Below, piece by piece: positions 17,121 through 25,040 of a stretch of 64,000 bases of DNA. Within the stretch, counting starts at the first letter, position 1. The number at the start of each line of letters is the position of its first letter. The DNA comes from Hymenobacter jejuensis (GTDB lineage Bacteria; Bacteroidota; Bacteroidia; Cytophagales; Hymenobacteraceae): positions 2,542,001 to 2,606,000 of the forward strand of contig NZ_CP040896.1 of assembly GCF_006337165.1 (NCBI RefSeq), read 5' to 3'. The notes beneath the pieces are model-generated. The model was not told the DNA's origin. It ran no database searches and worked only from the letters and a program-made list of their open reading frames with translations. The position numbers were made by a program, and so were the translations under genes.

Positions 17121-17708
17121 TTATTCCTCAGTGATCAGTGAAGGAACGTAGATTGGGTTGTTGACGACACCCGCCCGGTTGCCGTAGGGATCCACCACGA
17201 TAAAAGCCTGTACCTCGGTTGGTTTTTGTGTCACTTCTCGCACTCCCAATATGCCTTTGGGCTTTTTAATACTGTGAGGCTTCTTGTCAAATTCGCTGCC
17301 CTTGTCCTTCAGCTTTTTATATTTTATATCTACATCCTTCACGTCGGGCAGAACCCAATAGAAGACGGGTTCATTTAGCTGTAGGTATACAGGATCTGTG
17401 GAAAGCAGCACTGTAATAAACGATTTGCTGCCGTTCGTGGTCTCAATCTTGAAACTCCGGTAGGGTTTCTCACCGGGACCGAGCACAGGTTTATCCTCCG
17501 CTTTTGTCAGAAAGAAATCTTCATACCACTCCACAGCTTTATCAAGCTTACTTGGATCGGCAATGAAATAGACAACTGTGTCTTGTGAGGCAACAGGCTT
17601 ATCTTGCCCATCAAACCCGTGATAGTGATGGCGCTTGCGCTTGCGGCGCCCTAGTACCAAGGCAGCTCCCGCCAGCAGCAGGGTTGCAACTAGGAAATTG
17701 TTTTTCAT
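17121..17708 (-). CDS. VOC (glyoxalase-like) domain protein, membrane-anchored or exported
   Basis: A 195-residue protein starting MKNNFLVATLLLAGAALVLG, a hydrophobic segment followed by a run of basic residues and histidines (RRKRKRHHYHG). That order suggests a membrane anchor more than a cleaved signal. The rest is VOC-like: YFIADPSKLDKAVEWYEDFF, then VFYWVLPDVKDVDIKYKKL and FIVVDPYGNRAGVVNNPIY. It shares layout and the NNPIY ending with the lipoprotein gene 65 bases downstream, so the two look like a tandem duplication. Function unknown; first gene of the probable VOC-VOC-kinase unit. Confidence 0.72.
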   Translation of the reverse strand: MKNNFLVATLLLAGAALVLGRRKRKRHHYHGFDGQDKPVASQDTVVYFIADPSKLDKAVEWYEDFFLTKAEDKPVLGPGEKPYRSFKIETTNGSKSFITVLLSTDPVYLQLNEPVFYWVLPDVKDVDIKYKKLKDKGSEFDKKPHSIKKPKGILGVREVTQKPTEVQAFIVVDPYGNRAGVVNNPIYVPSLITEE

Positions 17709-17917
17709 GGATACCTATAATCTACTTCAATAACCAACCAGATAGTACCCTGCAACTCACCGAGAAGGAGCCCTTGTCAGGACGTCGTCACACGAAGGCT
17801 ACTTCCGAATAAGCGCAATAGGATCAAGATAATAAAAAATATACTATATAAAATATACAAATGTGCACCTTCATTATCTCATGAAGGCCACAGAACGCTG
17901 AAAATAAAGTACTTGCG

Positions 17918-19420
17918 TTAAGCCGGTCGCAGCGGCCGCTTCTCCAGAATCAGGTCGGTGCGGAAGTGGTGCAGGGAAGCTTCCAGGCCCACCGGATACG
18001 TGTGAGGATTGAGAAAGCGCCGGATGCTAGGGTCGAGGCTATGTACTTCGCGCTGAGCATATTGCCGGATCTCCTCCAAGGTCGGCAACTCACAGACGCG
18101 TTGGCCCGCGCGGAAGATAGGCTCCAGCAATTCGCGGTAGTCGGAGTTGGCGCGCACCGCCCGGCGACGGGTAATATCTTGAGGGTCAATTATTTCTAAT
18201 TTATCAGGAAGGGGTGCGGCGGTGTTGTAGAGCATGTCGGCGCGGGGTTGGCCTTTTTCGCTGACAAAGCGCCGCACTTGCAGGATGCCGGGAATGCTGG
18301 TTTTGGCCAACTGCTCGGAGAGCTTGATGGTGAATTCCCAATCCGAATCATCGGCTTTGCGTAGCGCGGCCAGCTTGTACACGCCGCCTAGAGCGGGCTG
18401 GTCGTAAGCCGTAACAAGCTTGGTGCCGATGCCCCAAGTATCGATCTGGGCGCCTTGCAGCTTTAAGCTGGTAATCAGGTTTTCGTCGAGGTCGTTGCTG
18501 GCGACGATGCGAGTGTTCGGGAAGCCAGCTTCGTTGAGCAGGGCACGGGCCTCGCGGCTGAGGTAGGCCAAGTCGCCCGAGTCAAGGCGAATGCCGGCCA
18601 GCTCGTGGCCTTGCTCGCGCATCCGGCGTGCCACGGCAATGGCGTGCCGCACGCCCTCCAGCGTGTCGTAGGTGTCGACCAGAAAAACCGAATCGTCGGG
18701 GAAGGCATCGGCGTAAGCAGCGAAAGCAGCCTCTTCGTCCTCAAACGACATCACCCAGCTGTGCGCGTGCGTGCCCCGCACCGGAATGCCGAATTTCTGT
18801 CCGGCCAGCACGTTGGATGTTCCATCAGCCCCGCCCAGATACGCCGCGCGGCTGGCTGACAGGCCACCGTCGATGCCTTGTGCCCGGCGCAGGCCAAACT
18901 CCAGAATCTGGTCGCTGGGACCGGCGGCCTCGCGGATGCGGGCGGCTTTGGTGGCAATTAGGGTCTGGAAATTGACCAGCGTCAGCAATGCCGTTTCCAG
19001 CAGCTGTGCTTGCAGCAGCGGTCCTTTCACCCGGATGAGCGGCTCGTTGGCAAACACCACGGTGCCTTCGGCAATGGCATCGACGTCGCAGGTAAACTTG
19101 AGCTGCCGCAGATATTCCAGAAAGCCCGGCTCGAACAAAACAGCGCCTTTGCTGCCACGCAGGCTGCCCAAATACGCAAGGTCATCTTCGGTAAAATGCA
19201 GTGTCTCAAGCCAATCGGCAACGTACGCCAGGCCAGCGCATACCGCATAGCCACCCTCAAAAGGGGGCCGCCGAAAGTACAGGTGAAACACGGCTTCCCG
19301 GTCTTGCAGGCCCTGCTTCCAGTAGCCATACGCCATGGTGAGCTGGTACAGATCGGTGAGGAGGCTGAGTGAAGACGCGTAAACGTCGGCGAGCGGGCGC
19401 GTAGAGGAGGCTGAAGTCAT
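17918..19420 (-). CDS. pncB: Nicotinate phosphoribosyltransferase
   Basis: Makes nicotinate mononucleotide from nicotinate and PRPP in NAD salvage. With ATG at 19420 the protein has 500 residues. LLTDLYQLTMAYGYWKQG at the N-terminus, EFGLRRAQGIDGGLSASRAAY, GTHAHSWVMSF (the His normally phosphorylated), GIRLDSGDLAYLS and DTWGIGTKLVTAYDQPALGG are all diagnostic. Length and the late C-terminal domain fit the longer bacterial subfamily. It stands alone between the VOC genes and the divergent DUF1345 gene, with a 209-base AT-rich stretch on its downstream side. Confidence 0.95.
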   Translation of the reverse strand: MTSASSTRPLADVYASSLSLLTDLYQLTMAYGYWKQGLQDREAVFHLYFRRPPFEGGYAVCAGLAYVADWLETLHFTEDDLAYLGSLRGSKGAVLFEPGFLEYLRQLKFTCDVDAIAEGTVVFANEPLIRVKGPLLQAQLLETALLTLVNFQTLIATKAARIREAAGPSDQILEFGLRRAQGIDGGLSASRAAYLGGADGTSNVLAGQKFGIPVRGTHAHSWVMSFEDEEAAFAAYADAFPDDSVFLVDTYDTLEGVRHAIAVARRMREQGHELAGIRLDSGDLAYLSREARALLNEAGFPNTRIVASNDLDENLITSLKLQGAQIDTWGIGTKLVTAYDQPALGGVYKLAALRKADDSDWEFTIKLSEQLAKTSIPGILQVRRFVSEKGQPRADMLYNTAAPLPDKLEIIDPQDITRRRAVRANSDYRELLEPIFRAGQRVCELPTLEEIRQYAQREVHSLDPSIRRFLNPHTYPVGLEASLHHFRTDLILEKRPLRPA

Positions 19421-19525
19421 AAAAAGCAACTGAGTCCGAGGCCTCATACGTAAGTCATCGGAATGGGCTCACGAAGGACGTAAATCCACGCTAATTCCGC
19501 ACCTTGAGCTGCCTTCCTTCTGTTT

Positions 19526-20212
19526 ATGCCTCGTTCTTCTTCCTCTTTGCTTCAACTGGTGCACCGTGCGGGCATGCTATCGGCCACCGTGCGGTTTCTG
19601 GCCGCCACGGCACCGGGCATACTCGTTTTTTTGCTGACGGCCGCTATTCTGCCGCTTCTGGGTCGAGCCATAGCCGGCTGGGACGCTTTCGTCCTGAGCT
19701 GCTTAGTGCTGATGTGGGCCTCCATTCTGACCGCCGAGCCCCGTCACATCCGCAGCGTGGCAACTGCCGAAGACCCTGGGCGGGGGTTTACGTTTGTGCT
19801 GGTGTTGGTGGGGGCCGGCGCCAGTTTGCTGGCTGTTATTTTTATGTTGGGTGCCTTGCACGGCATGGCGGCTGGCCCTCGCAATCTGCACGTTACGCTG
19901 GCAGCTGTGGCAGTGCTCGGTACTTGGCTGCTGCTGCACACTATTTTTACGCTGCGGTACGCGCACCTCTACTACGATCCGCATACCGACGGGGCCGAAG
20001 GCGGCCTGGAATTTCCCGGCACCAGCATCGAGCCCGATTACCTCGATTTTGCCTATTTCTCCTTCGTCGTCGGCATGACGGCCCAAACCGCTGACATCGG
20101 CATTAGCGGCCGCACGCTACGCCGCATCGCGTTGCTGCACGGCATTTTGTCGTTCGGTTTTAATACGGCCGTGATTGCCCTGAGCATCAGCGGCTTAAGC
20201 AGCATTCTCTAG
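19526..20212 (+). CDS. DUF1345 family integral membrane protein
   Basis: A 228-residue protein with about five hydrophobic segments (LAATAPGILVFLLTAAILPL, FVLSCLVLMWASILT, FVLVLVGAGASLLAVIFMLG, LAAVAVLGTWLLLHTIFTL, and one near the C-terminus). RYAHLYYDP and GLEFPGTSIEPDYLDFAYFSFVVGMTAQTAD are the DUF1345 signature, with the DYLDFAYFSF stretch resembling the filter region of small cation-channel-like proteins. Its biochemical function is unknown. It is divergent from pncB, with only about 105 bases between the starts. Confidence 0.88.
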   Translation: MPRSSSSLLQLVHRAGMLSATVRFLAATAPGILVFLLTAAILPLLGRAIAGWDAFVLSCLVLMWASILTAEPRHIRSVATAEDPGRGFTFVLVLVGAGASLLAVIFMLGALHGMAAGPRNLHVTLAAVAVLGTWLLLHTIFTLRYAHLYYDPHTDGAEGGLEFPGTSIEPDYLDFAYFSFVVGMTAQTADIGISGRTLRRIALLHGILSFGFNTAVIALSISGLSSIL

Positions 20213-20299
20213 CCCGGATGCTCCGGCGTGGCTTGCTTTTTAGCGAAGCATTGCCTAGCTAATGGCTGGTATAAATATCTGATAATCAAATATTTGTGT

Positions 20300-20671
20300 T
20301 TATGCACTGGCGCGTGGCGCCCCAGCCAAATGGGCATGGCAGTACAGGTCCGCATCGAGCAGGGTTGGCACCACGGGCACTTGCGTAGCCGCCGAAGTCT
20401 GGCTGAAGGCGTGCTGAAGGCTGTCGTCGAGGTGGCAAAGCACCAGCTGTACGTTGCGCTGTTGCAAGCGCCTATAATAGCCTACCAGCAACGAAATAGT
20501 AGGAGCCGGCAGGCGGTGCAACTGGCTGCAATCGACCCAAATGCTGGGCTTGCCGCTGCGCACGGCGCTTCGCAGCGCCAAGGCCAAAGTTTCCTGGTCC
20601 AGTAACGAATTTTCCTCATCGGTGAGGATCAGCAAATAGCTTTCAGGTAAAATTTCGCGTTGAATTTCCAT
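20300..20671 (-). CDS. STAS-domain protein
   Basis: A 123-residue cytoplasmic protein starting MEIQREILPESYLL. The pattern fits the anti-sigma factor antagonist fold: alternating strands and helices, GKPSIWVDCSQLHRLPAPTISLLVGYYRRLQQ around the helix that carries the phosphorylatable serine, and LVLCHLDDSLQHAF. The usual D-S/T phospho-site is not clean. It may regulate a partner-switching pathway, but no anti-sigma kinase or phosphatase is adjacent. GTG or TTG starts 6-9 bases upstream are possible. Confidence 0.65.
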   Translation of the reverse strand: MEIQREILPESYLLILTDEENSLLDQETLALALRSAVRSGKPSIWVDCSQLHRLPAPTISLLVGYYRRLQQRNVQLVLCHLDDSLQHAFSQTSAATQVPVVPTLLDADLYCHAHLAGAPRASA

Positions 20672-21555
20672 TATCACCAAAGCAGCAGGTTAGTTACTTC
20701 TGCAGACCCGCTCCAAGGCTGAAAGGACGGCTCTACTAGTAAGTCGGTTGCTTGCAGAAACTCCGCGCAACCCAGAAGGCAGAAGTTGTAAAGTCAGGTA
20801 GTAGCTACTTCCTTGAAGTACTGGCAGGAAAGATAGCGATCTGATTTACAGAACATTCAGGTGTGACAGCTGATAATCAAAGCTACAGAATTGTATGCAA
20901 AAACGAAACGCGTGAAATACGGCTTTTGGTCTTGCACTTTCACATTTTCAGAGCCAAGCGTTCCAAACATGCCTTTCCTGCAATTTAAACCTTGAATTTT
21001 TGTATAATACTCAGTATCAAGGCTTAATGAAAATGCATGCAGTTGTGAATTTTAGAACATCGGATTTGGATATTTGTGAATAATTCAATATCATTTAGGA
21101 CAAAAATATAGTCACTAATAATTCTGCTCTTGAAATATTCGCCTTTGCTCCGAGCGGTGCGGGTTTGTTCTCGAACGAAAATACGTAGTTACCGAAGTGA
21201 AAACCGGTATCTATCCCGCCATAAAATCGTGAATCTTGCTTGGCCTAGTAGCCGGATCACCTGCCATTGGGGTGGTAAGCAACCGGAACCGGCGGCCTAC
21301 CAGCGGCCCAAGCCGCATGCTACTGCTCTTCTGCGCTATGAAAATGCCGTGTCGTACTTCTTTCAGCGGAAGAACGCCCCCAACCGGACCCTGGCTGAAC
21401 AGTTGCGGCAGTTGGCCAGCTGGAATTTGTGCTTTCTTGATACCCTTCGACTTTCCGCTGTAAGCTCACCCTTTTCGTGGCGCCATACCGTGTTTAGCAG
21501 CCCCGCTTCAGAAAGCGGTGGTGGCTGGGTATAGCATTGATTATCAAAGTGATGC
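20672..21555. other. Gap of 884 bases, no gene recognised
   Basis: An AT-rich left half (about 20820-21120) precedes a more GC-balanced right half. A short plus-strand open frame from TTG 21130 has no recognisable motif, low-complexity support or ribosome-binding site. The interval lies downstream of the first response regulator and upstream of the STAS gene, both on the minus strand. The left half probably holds the STAS promoter. It could hide a decayed gene. Confidence 0.5.
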
Positions 21556-22224
21556 TTATTCAAGCAAGCCGTTGCTCACGGCGAACTTGATGAGGGCGGC
21601 CGTGTTCTTGGCCTGGGTTTTCTCGATGATGTTCTGGCGGTGGGTTTCCACCGTGCGCTTGCTGGTGAAGAGCTTGTCGGCGATCTCGGCGTTGGTCAGG
21701 CCCTCGGCGATGAGCTTGAGCACCTCCAATTCCCGCTTCGACAGGTCGTTGGGGCGCTGCGAGGAACCCGCGTTGCCGGTCTGATAAGCGCTAAGCGACG
21801 TGGAGCTTTGCATAATGCGCTGCAACAAGCTCAGGCCCAAGTGGGTACAGATAAAAGGCCGACCCGCAGCTACCATCCGGATGCCAAAGCTGATCTCCGA
21901 AATGTCGGCGCTTTTCAGCACGTAGCCCAGTGCCCCGGCTTCCAGCATGCGGTTGACGTAATTCTCGTGGTCCAGCATCGACAGGATCAGGATGCGCACC
22001 TCGGGATGCAGCGTGCGCAGCTCGGTCACCGTTGCAAATCCATCCATGACGGGCATATGGATGTCCATGACCACCACATCGGCGGACGTGTCGGCCAGCA
22101 GGTCGAGGAGTTCGCGTCCGTGGTTTGCTTCGCCAACTGTCTGTAAATCAGGTTCTTCGTCGAGTAAGGCTTTTACGCCATCGCGCAGAATGGTGTGGTC
22201 GTCGGCGAGAACTACCCGAATCAT
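21556..22224 (-). CDS. NarL/FixJ-type response regulator (A)
   Basis: A 222-residue two-domain regulator. The receiver (1 to about 120) has the acidic pair in VVLADDHTILRDG, the phospho-Asp in VVVMDIHMPVMDG and the conserved Lys in YVLKSADI. A linker is followed by a LuxR-type helix-turn-helix (LSKRELEVLKLIAEGLTNAE, KRTVETHRQNIIEKT). ATG 22224 puts MIRVVLADDH at the start. The last 181 coding bases are almost identical to those of the divergent paralogue at 22851, although the receivers differ clearly. No kinase is adjacent. It probably activates or represses genes on phosphorylation. Confidence 0.93.
   Translation of the reverse strand: MIRVVLADDHTILRDGVKALLDEEPDLQTVGEANHGRELLDLLADTSADVVVMDIHMPVMDGFATVTELRTLHPEVRILILSMLDHENYVNRMLEAGALGYVLKSADISEISFGIRMVAAGRPFICTHLGLSLLQRIMQSSTSLSAYQTGNAGSSQRPNDLSKRELEVLKLIAEGLTNAEIADKLFTSKRTVETHRQNIIEKTQAKNTAALIKFAVSNGLLE
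21565..21745 (-). repeat. Arm A of a 181-bp near-identical inverted duplication
   Basis: The reverse complement of this segment matches 23309-23489 at 179 of 181 positions by direct comparison. The two differences are one synonymous change and one Val/Met change. It encodes the helix-turn-helix and C-terminus of regulator A. Confidence 0.9.
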
Positions 22225-22850
22225 GGAAAACAAACTCCTTTGTTAAAGCTCTAAAAAAGAACGGATTACATCTGGATTACTATAAGCTGTAACCGGGCAA
22301 AATGTTTGGTGGCCGGCTAATTACTTTGCCCAAACGCGGCTGACTTGTGGCGATGTGGGAGCGCCCGCCACCCCTGCGGTAAGTTGCGCCGACGGTTGGG
22401 TTTGTACTGAGGTAGCTTCCGTAAAAAGCGGTATTTTAGACACTGAAGGCGGTTTTTCGACGAAATGGAGTGCTCATTTGCCAGCGCTATACGTTTACTG
22501 AACGGTACTTTTTTTCTCACCCTAATCCCCATAGCTCTATGACCGACACCTCATTGAAGTAGGGTAGGAGCGGGGCCCGCCAGCCGGCTCACAGGCGGCA
22601 ATAGCCACCCGCGGCTATCGGCCCTTCTTGTACTTGCTTTCCTGTTTCTACCGACTCGCAGCTAGGTAGCCTAAGCCCTCGGAAGATGCTTTCGAGGGTT
22701 TGGTGTTTAAAGCCGTTAACTTGCCGACGTCGGAAACCAGCTGGCCGGCCGTGTTTGTCTTTTGCCCCCAATGCCGTATCTTAAGATAAATAGGTCCGGA
22801 ACCCAACCTCGGCCAACTGGTTATCCCACAGTACTTTCAGCTCTGTTGTC
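22225..22850. other. Divergent intergenic region of 626 bases
   Basis: Lies between the starts of two divergent response regulators, so it should carry both promoters. No coding frame in it has supporting motifs. It is unusually long for a simple promoter region, so it may hold binding sites for the regulators or a small RNA. No consensus promoter could be assigned by eye. Confidence 0.5.
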
Positions 22851-23498
22851 ATGATCCGACTTGTTCTCACCGATGACCATGCCATTATTCGCGATGGCAT
22901 CCGGTCTTTGCTCCGTGACCAACCCGACTTGGAAGTAGTGGGCGAAGCATCCAACGGCCTGGAATTGTTGGAACTGCTGCCTTCCACCCCCGCCGATGTA
23001 GTGGTGCTCGATCTGAACATGCCGGGCATGGACGGCTTCGAAACCCTTACGCACTTGCAGCGCGACTTCCCCGAGGTACGCGTGCTGGTGCTTTCAATGC
23101 TCGACCACGAGCGCTACGTGGCTCAGGCGCTGAACGCGGGCGCTTCCGGCTACGCGCTCAAAAACTCGCGCCGCGCCGAGCTGGTGTTCGCCATTCATTC
23201 GGTGGCCGAAGGGCAGCAATACCTGTGCTCGGCCATCGGGCTGAACCTGCTCAACAAAATGCAGAATTCCGACGGTGTCAGCAGTGATGGCCCCCGCCCC
23301 AACGGCAACCTGTCGAAGCGGGAATTGGAGGTGCTCAAGCTCATCGCCGAGGGCCTGACCAACGCCGAAATCGCCGACAAGCTCTTCACCAGCAAGCGCA
23401 CGGTGGAAACCCACCGCCAGAACATCATCGAGAAAACCCAGGCCAAGAACACGGCCGCCCTCATCAAGTTCGCCATGAGCAACGGCTTGTTGGGGTAA
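22851..23498 (+). CDS. NarL/FixJ-type response regulator (B)
   Basis: A 215-residue paralogue of regulator A, on the opposite strand. The receiver has VLTDDHAIIRDG, phospho-Asp in VVVLDLNMPGMDG and the lysine in GYALKNSR. The helix-turn-helix (LSKRELEVLKLIAEGLTNAE onward) is the same as in A at nearly every residue. Identical DNA-recognition helices predict the same target sites, with different receivers giving different inputs. The pair may therefore compete or integrate two kinases at shared promoters. No cognate kinase gene is adjacent. Confidence 0.93.
   Translation: MIRLVLTDDHAIIRDGIRSLLRDQPDLEVVGEASNGLELLELLPSTPADVVVLDLNMPGMDGFETLTHLQRDFPEVRVLVLSMLDHERYVAQALNAGASGYALKNSRRAELVFAIHSVAEGQQYLCSAIGLNLLNKMQNSDGVSSDGPRPNGNLSKRELEVLKLIAEGLTNAEIADKLFTSKRTVETHRQNIIEKTQAKNTAALIKFAMSNGLLG
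23309..23489 (+). repeat. Arm B of the 181-bp near-identical inverted duplication
   Basis: Partner of 21565-21745 in inverted orientation; 179 of 181 bases match. The near identity is confined to the DNA-binding domain while the receivers have diverged, which suggests recent gene conversion or partial duplication. Confidence 0.9.
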
Positions 23499-23703
23499 GA
23501 TAACGCAGGAAAAAGACGCGGATCAGAGCTGTTGCTGAGAGGTGATTTTATAACACATTGTATATCAATTGGTTATGAGATTAAACAATTTTAATGGATA
23601 TTGTATTTTACTATCTCCCATCCGAACGCTTTCCGATTAAGAAGCGCCGAAGGTTAGGAAGTTTTCGGCCGCCTTCTTTTTGCTCTTCTGCTCACCCCGT
23701 TGC

Positions 23704-24123
23704 ATGCTTTCTTCACCCCGCCTCCACGAGACTCTTTACTTTCGAAATCCTGCCGGCACCATCCTCTACCACAGCGCCGGTTACGTGCGCCTGTCTTGGA
23801 ATGCCAGCAGCCCGCAAAGCGCTGAAGTGATGGGGCTGTACGAACACGCGCTCACGTTGCTGCAACGCACGGCCGCCACCAAGATTTTGTCGCACCACGG
23901 CCAGCGCCAATCCCTGTCGCCGGAGTTGCAGCAGGCCCTCACGCAAGATTGGATTCCGCGGGCCGTGCGCCAGGCTGGCTTGTCGTATTGCGCCATCGTG
24001 GAGGGCGAAAACCCGGTGCAGCGCCTTTCGGTGCAAGCCATCGTTGCGCAGTCTGCTACTGCTCCGGTATTTAAGCGCTTCCGCACGCTGGAAGAGGCCG
24101 ATTTGTGGCTTAAAACGCTGTAG
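23704..24123 (+). CDS. Small STAS/SEC14-like hypothetical protein
   Basis: A 139-residue protein starting MLSSPRLHETLYFRNPAG. The N-terminal half alternates strands and helices (GTILYHSAGYVRLSWN, then EVMGLYEHALTLLQRTAATKILS), as in small SpoIIAA-like proteins common in this phylum. A C-terminal FKRFRTLEEADLWLKTL is typical of the last helix in that group (the 'F-x-x-x-x-A-x-x-W-L' ending). No enzyme motif is present. ATG 23704 is preferred to the upstream start because the added residues are cysteine-rich and unlike the fold. Single gene, then a 134-base gap. Confidence 0.6.
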   Translation: MLSSPRLHETLYFRNPAGTILYHSAGYVRLSWNASSPQSAEVMGLYEHALTLLQRTAATKILSHHGQRQSLSPELQQALTQDWIPRAVRQAGLSYCAIVEGENPVQRLSVQAIVAQSATAPVFKRFRTLEEADLWLKTL

Positions 24124-24257
24124 CTGATCGCCTTTGCCCGGATTCTTTGCTCCGGCCGGGACCTTTTTTGCCGAAATATTCCTTTTGCTTCCCGATGCAG
24201 GACCGGCAGTTGGCGGCCCAGAAAAAATATCCTTGTTAATTCTGCGTAACTTACAGA

Positions 24258-24602
24258 ATGACAGAGCAATATTTAAGGAGTTTGGGTTTTAACAAGATCA
24301 CCGACGGCAGCGGCGCAAAGCAGGAGAAACTTTTTTTAGACTCTTGGGTGTATCAACACAGCCGGGATGCGCAGGACGGTAGCCACTTGTTTGTAGCCCA
24401 TCCGTTCGGAATCCCGACTTGCCGCGTGAGTGCTTTGCAAAGCCCCCTCGATAGCAAGGACGTGTTTGCCGACCTCGGTCTGGATGATACGGTTGGTTTG
24501 CAAAACGCTGTCAATCAGTTTTTTGTGTTGCACGGCGGCATGGGCCGCGAAGTTGTTCCTGCGCCTGGCAATACGTTTCGGCCTTACCGTCGGCAGCTCT
24601 AA
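24258..24602 (+). CDS. Hypothetical protein, 114 residues
   Basis: Not recognised. A soluble, slightly basic protein beginning MTEQYLRSLGFNKITDG, with no signal peptide or transmembrane segment. LFLDSWVYQHSRD and HLFVAHPFGIPTCRVS suggest a small alpha/beta protein. Codon choice fits the neighbours, and ATG 24258 follows an AT-rich leader, which supports a real gene. It lies 57 bases before another small unknown protein on the same strand, so the two may form a unit ended by the terminator at 24961. Confidence 0.6.
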   Translation: MTEQYLRSLGFNKITDGSGAKQEKLFLDSWVYQHSRDAQDGSHLFVAHPFGIPTCRVSALQSPLDSKDVFADLGLDDTVGLQNAVNQFFVLHGGMGREVVPAPGNTFRPYRRQL

Positions 24603-24659
24603 CCTGCTGGCAACGAGGCCTTCACATTCGATAACTTAGTTAGAAAATACCCTTGTAAT

Positions 24660-24932
24660 ATGGAGTACGAAGTTGGGAATCTGAGTCTGCAAGAAGCCAC
24701 ACGCCACGCCCCCGTAGTCGACTACGCCCGGTGCATCGACGTGAGCAAACGACCCGCCAACCACGCCGGCGATTGGCCCGAAGAGGGCAAGCTGTACCCC
24801 GTGCGCGTAGTCAATTCGCTGCTCGAAGGCATGCCCCTGATTCACATCCTGGGTTTTCAGGCCGAAGCTCCTTATTACAATGCCTACGCGCCGCATCGGT
24901 TTCAGATGCTGTATACCATGTGGCTTAATTAA
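24660..24932 (+). CDS. Hypothetical protein, 90 residues
   Basis: Not recognised. A soluble 90-residue protein (MEYEVGNLSLQEATRHAP) with a tyrosine-rich C-terminus (APYYNAYAPHRFQMLYTMW). There are no export signals and no catalytic motif. It shares strand and spacing with the unknown gene at 24258 and is followed by a very strong terminator, consistent with being the last gene of a small transcript. Confidence 0.58.
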   Translation: MEYEVGNLSLQEATRHAPVVDYARCIDVSKRPANHAGDWPEEGKLYPVRVVNSLLEGMPLIHILGFQAEAPYYNAYAPHRFQMLYTMWLN

Positions 24933-24960
24933 ATACTTGTAAATCAGATATTTGCAAACA

Positions 24961-25003
24961 AAAAGCGACCGCCTCGGCTTGTAGCCGAGGCGGTCGCTTT
25001 TTG
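24961..25003. terminator. Bidirectional terminator
   Basis: A perfect 20-bp stem (24961-24980 with 24984-25003) with a 3-base loop, A-rich on the left and T-rich on the right. It separates the convergent unknown gene (24660, plus) from the antiporter (25041, minus). Confidence 0.9.
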
Positions 25004-25040
25004 TTTGAGCGGAAAGGAGTTCGGGGAAGTACTACAGGGG

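Noticed and set aside
21130..21534. A 134-residue plus-strand frame in the gap beside the response regulator
   Set aside because: Starts at TTG, has no motif, and overlaps no conserved feature; kept only as a gap comment.
22317..22771. Short minus-strand frames in the divergent regulator gap
   Set aside because: Short, basic, no ribosome site and no family pattern.
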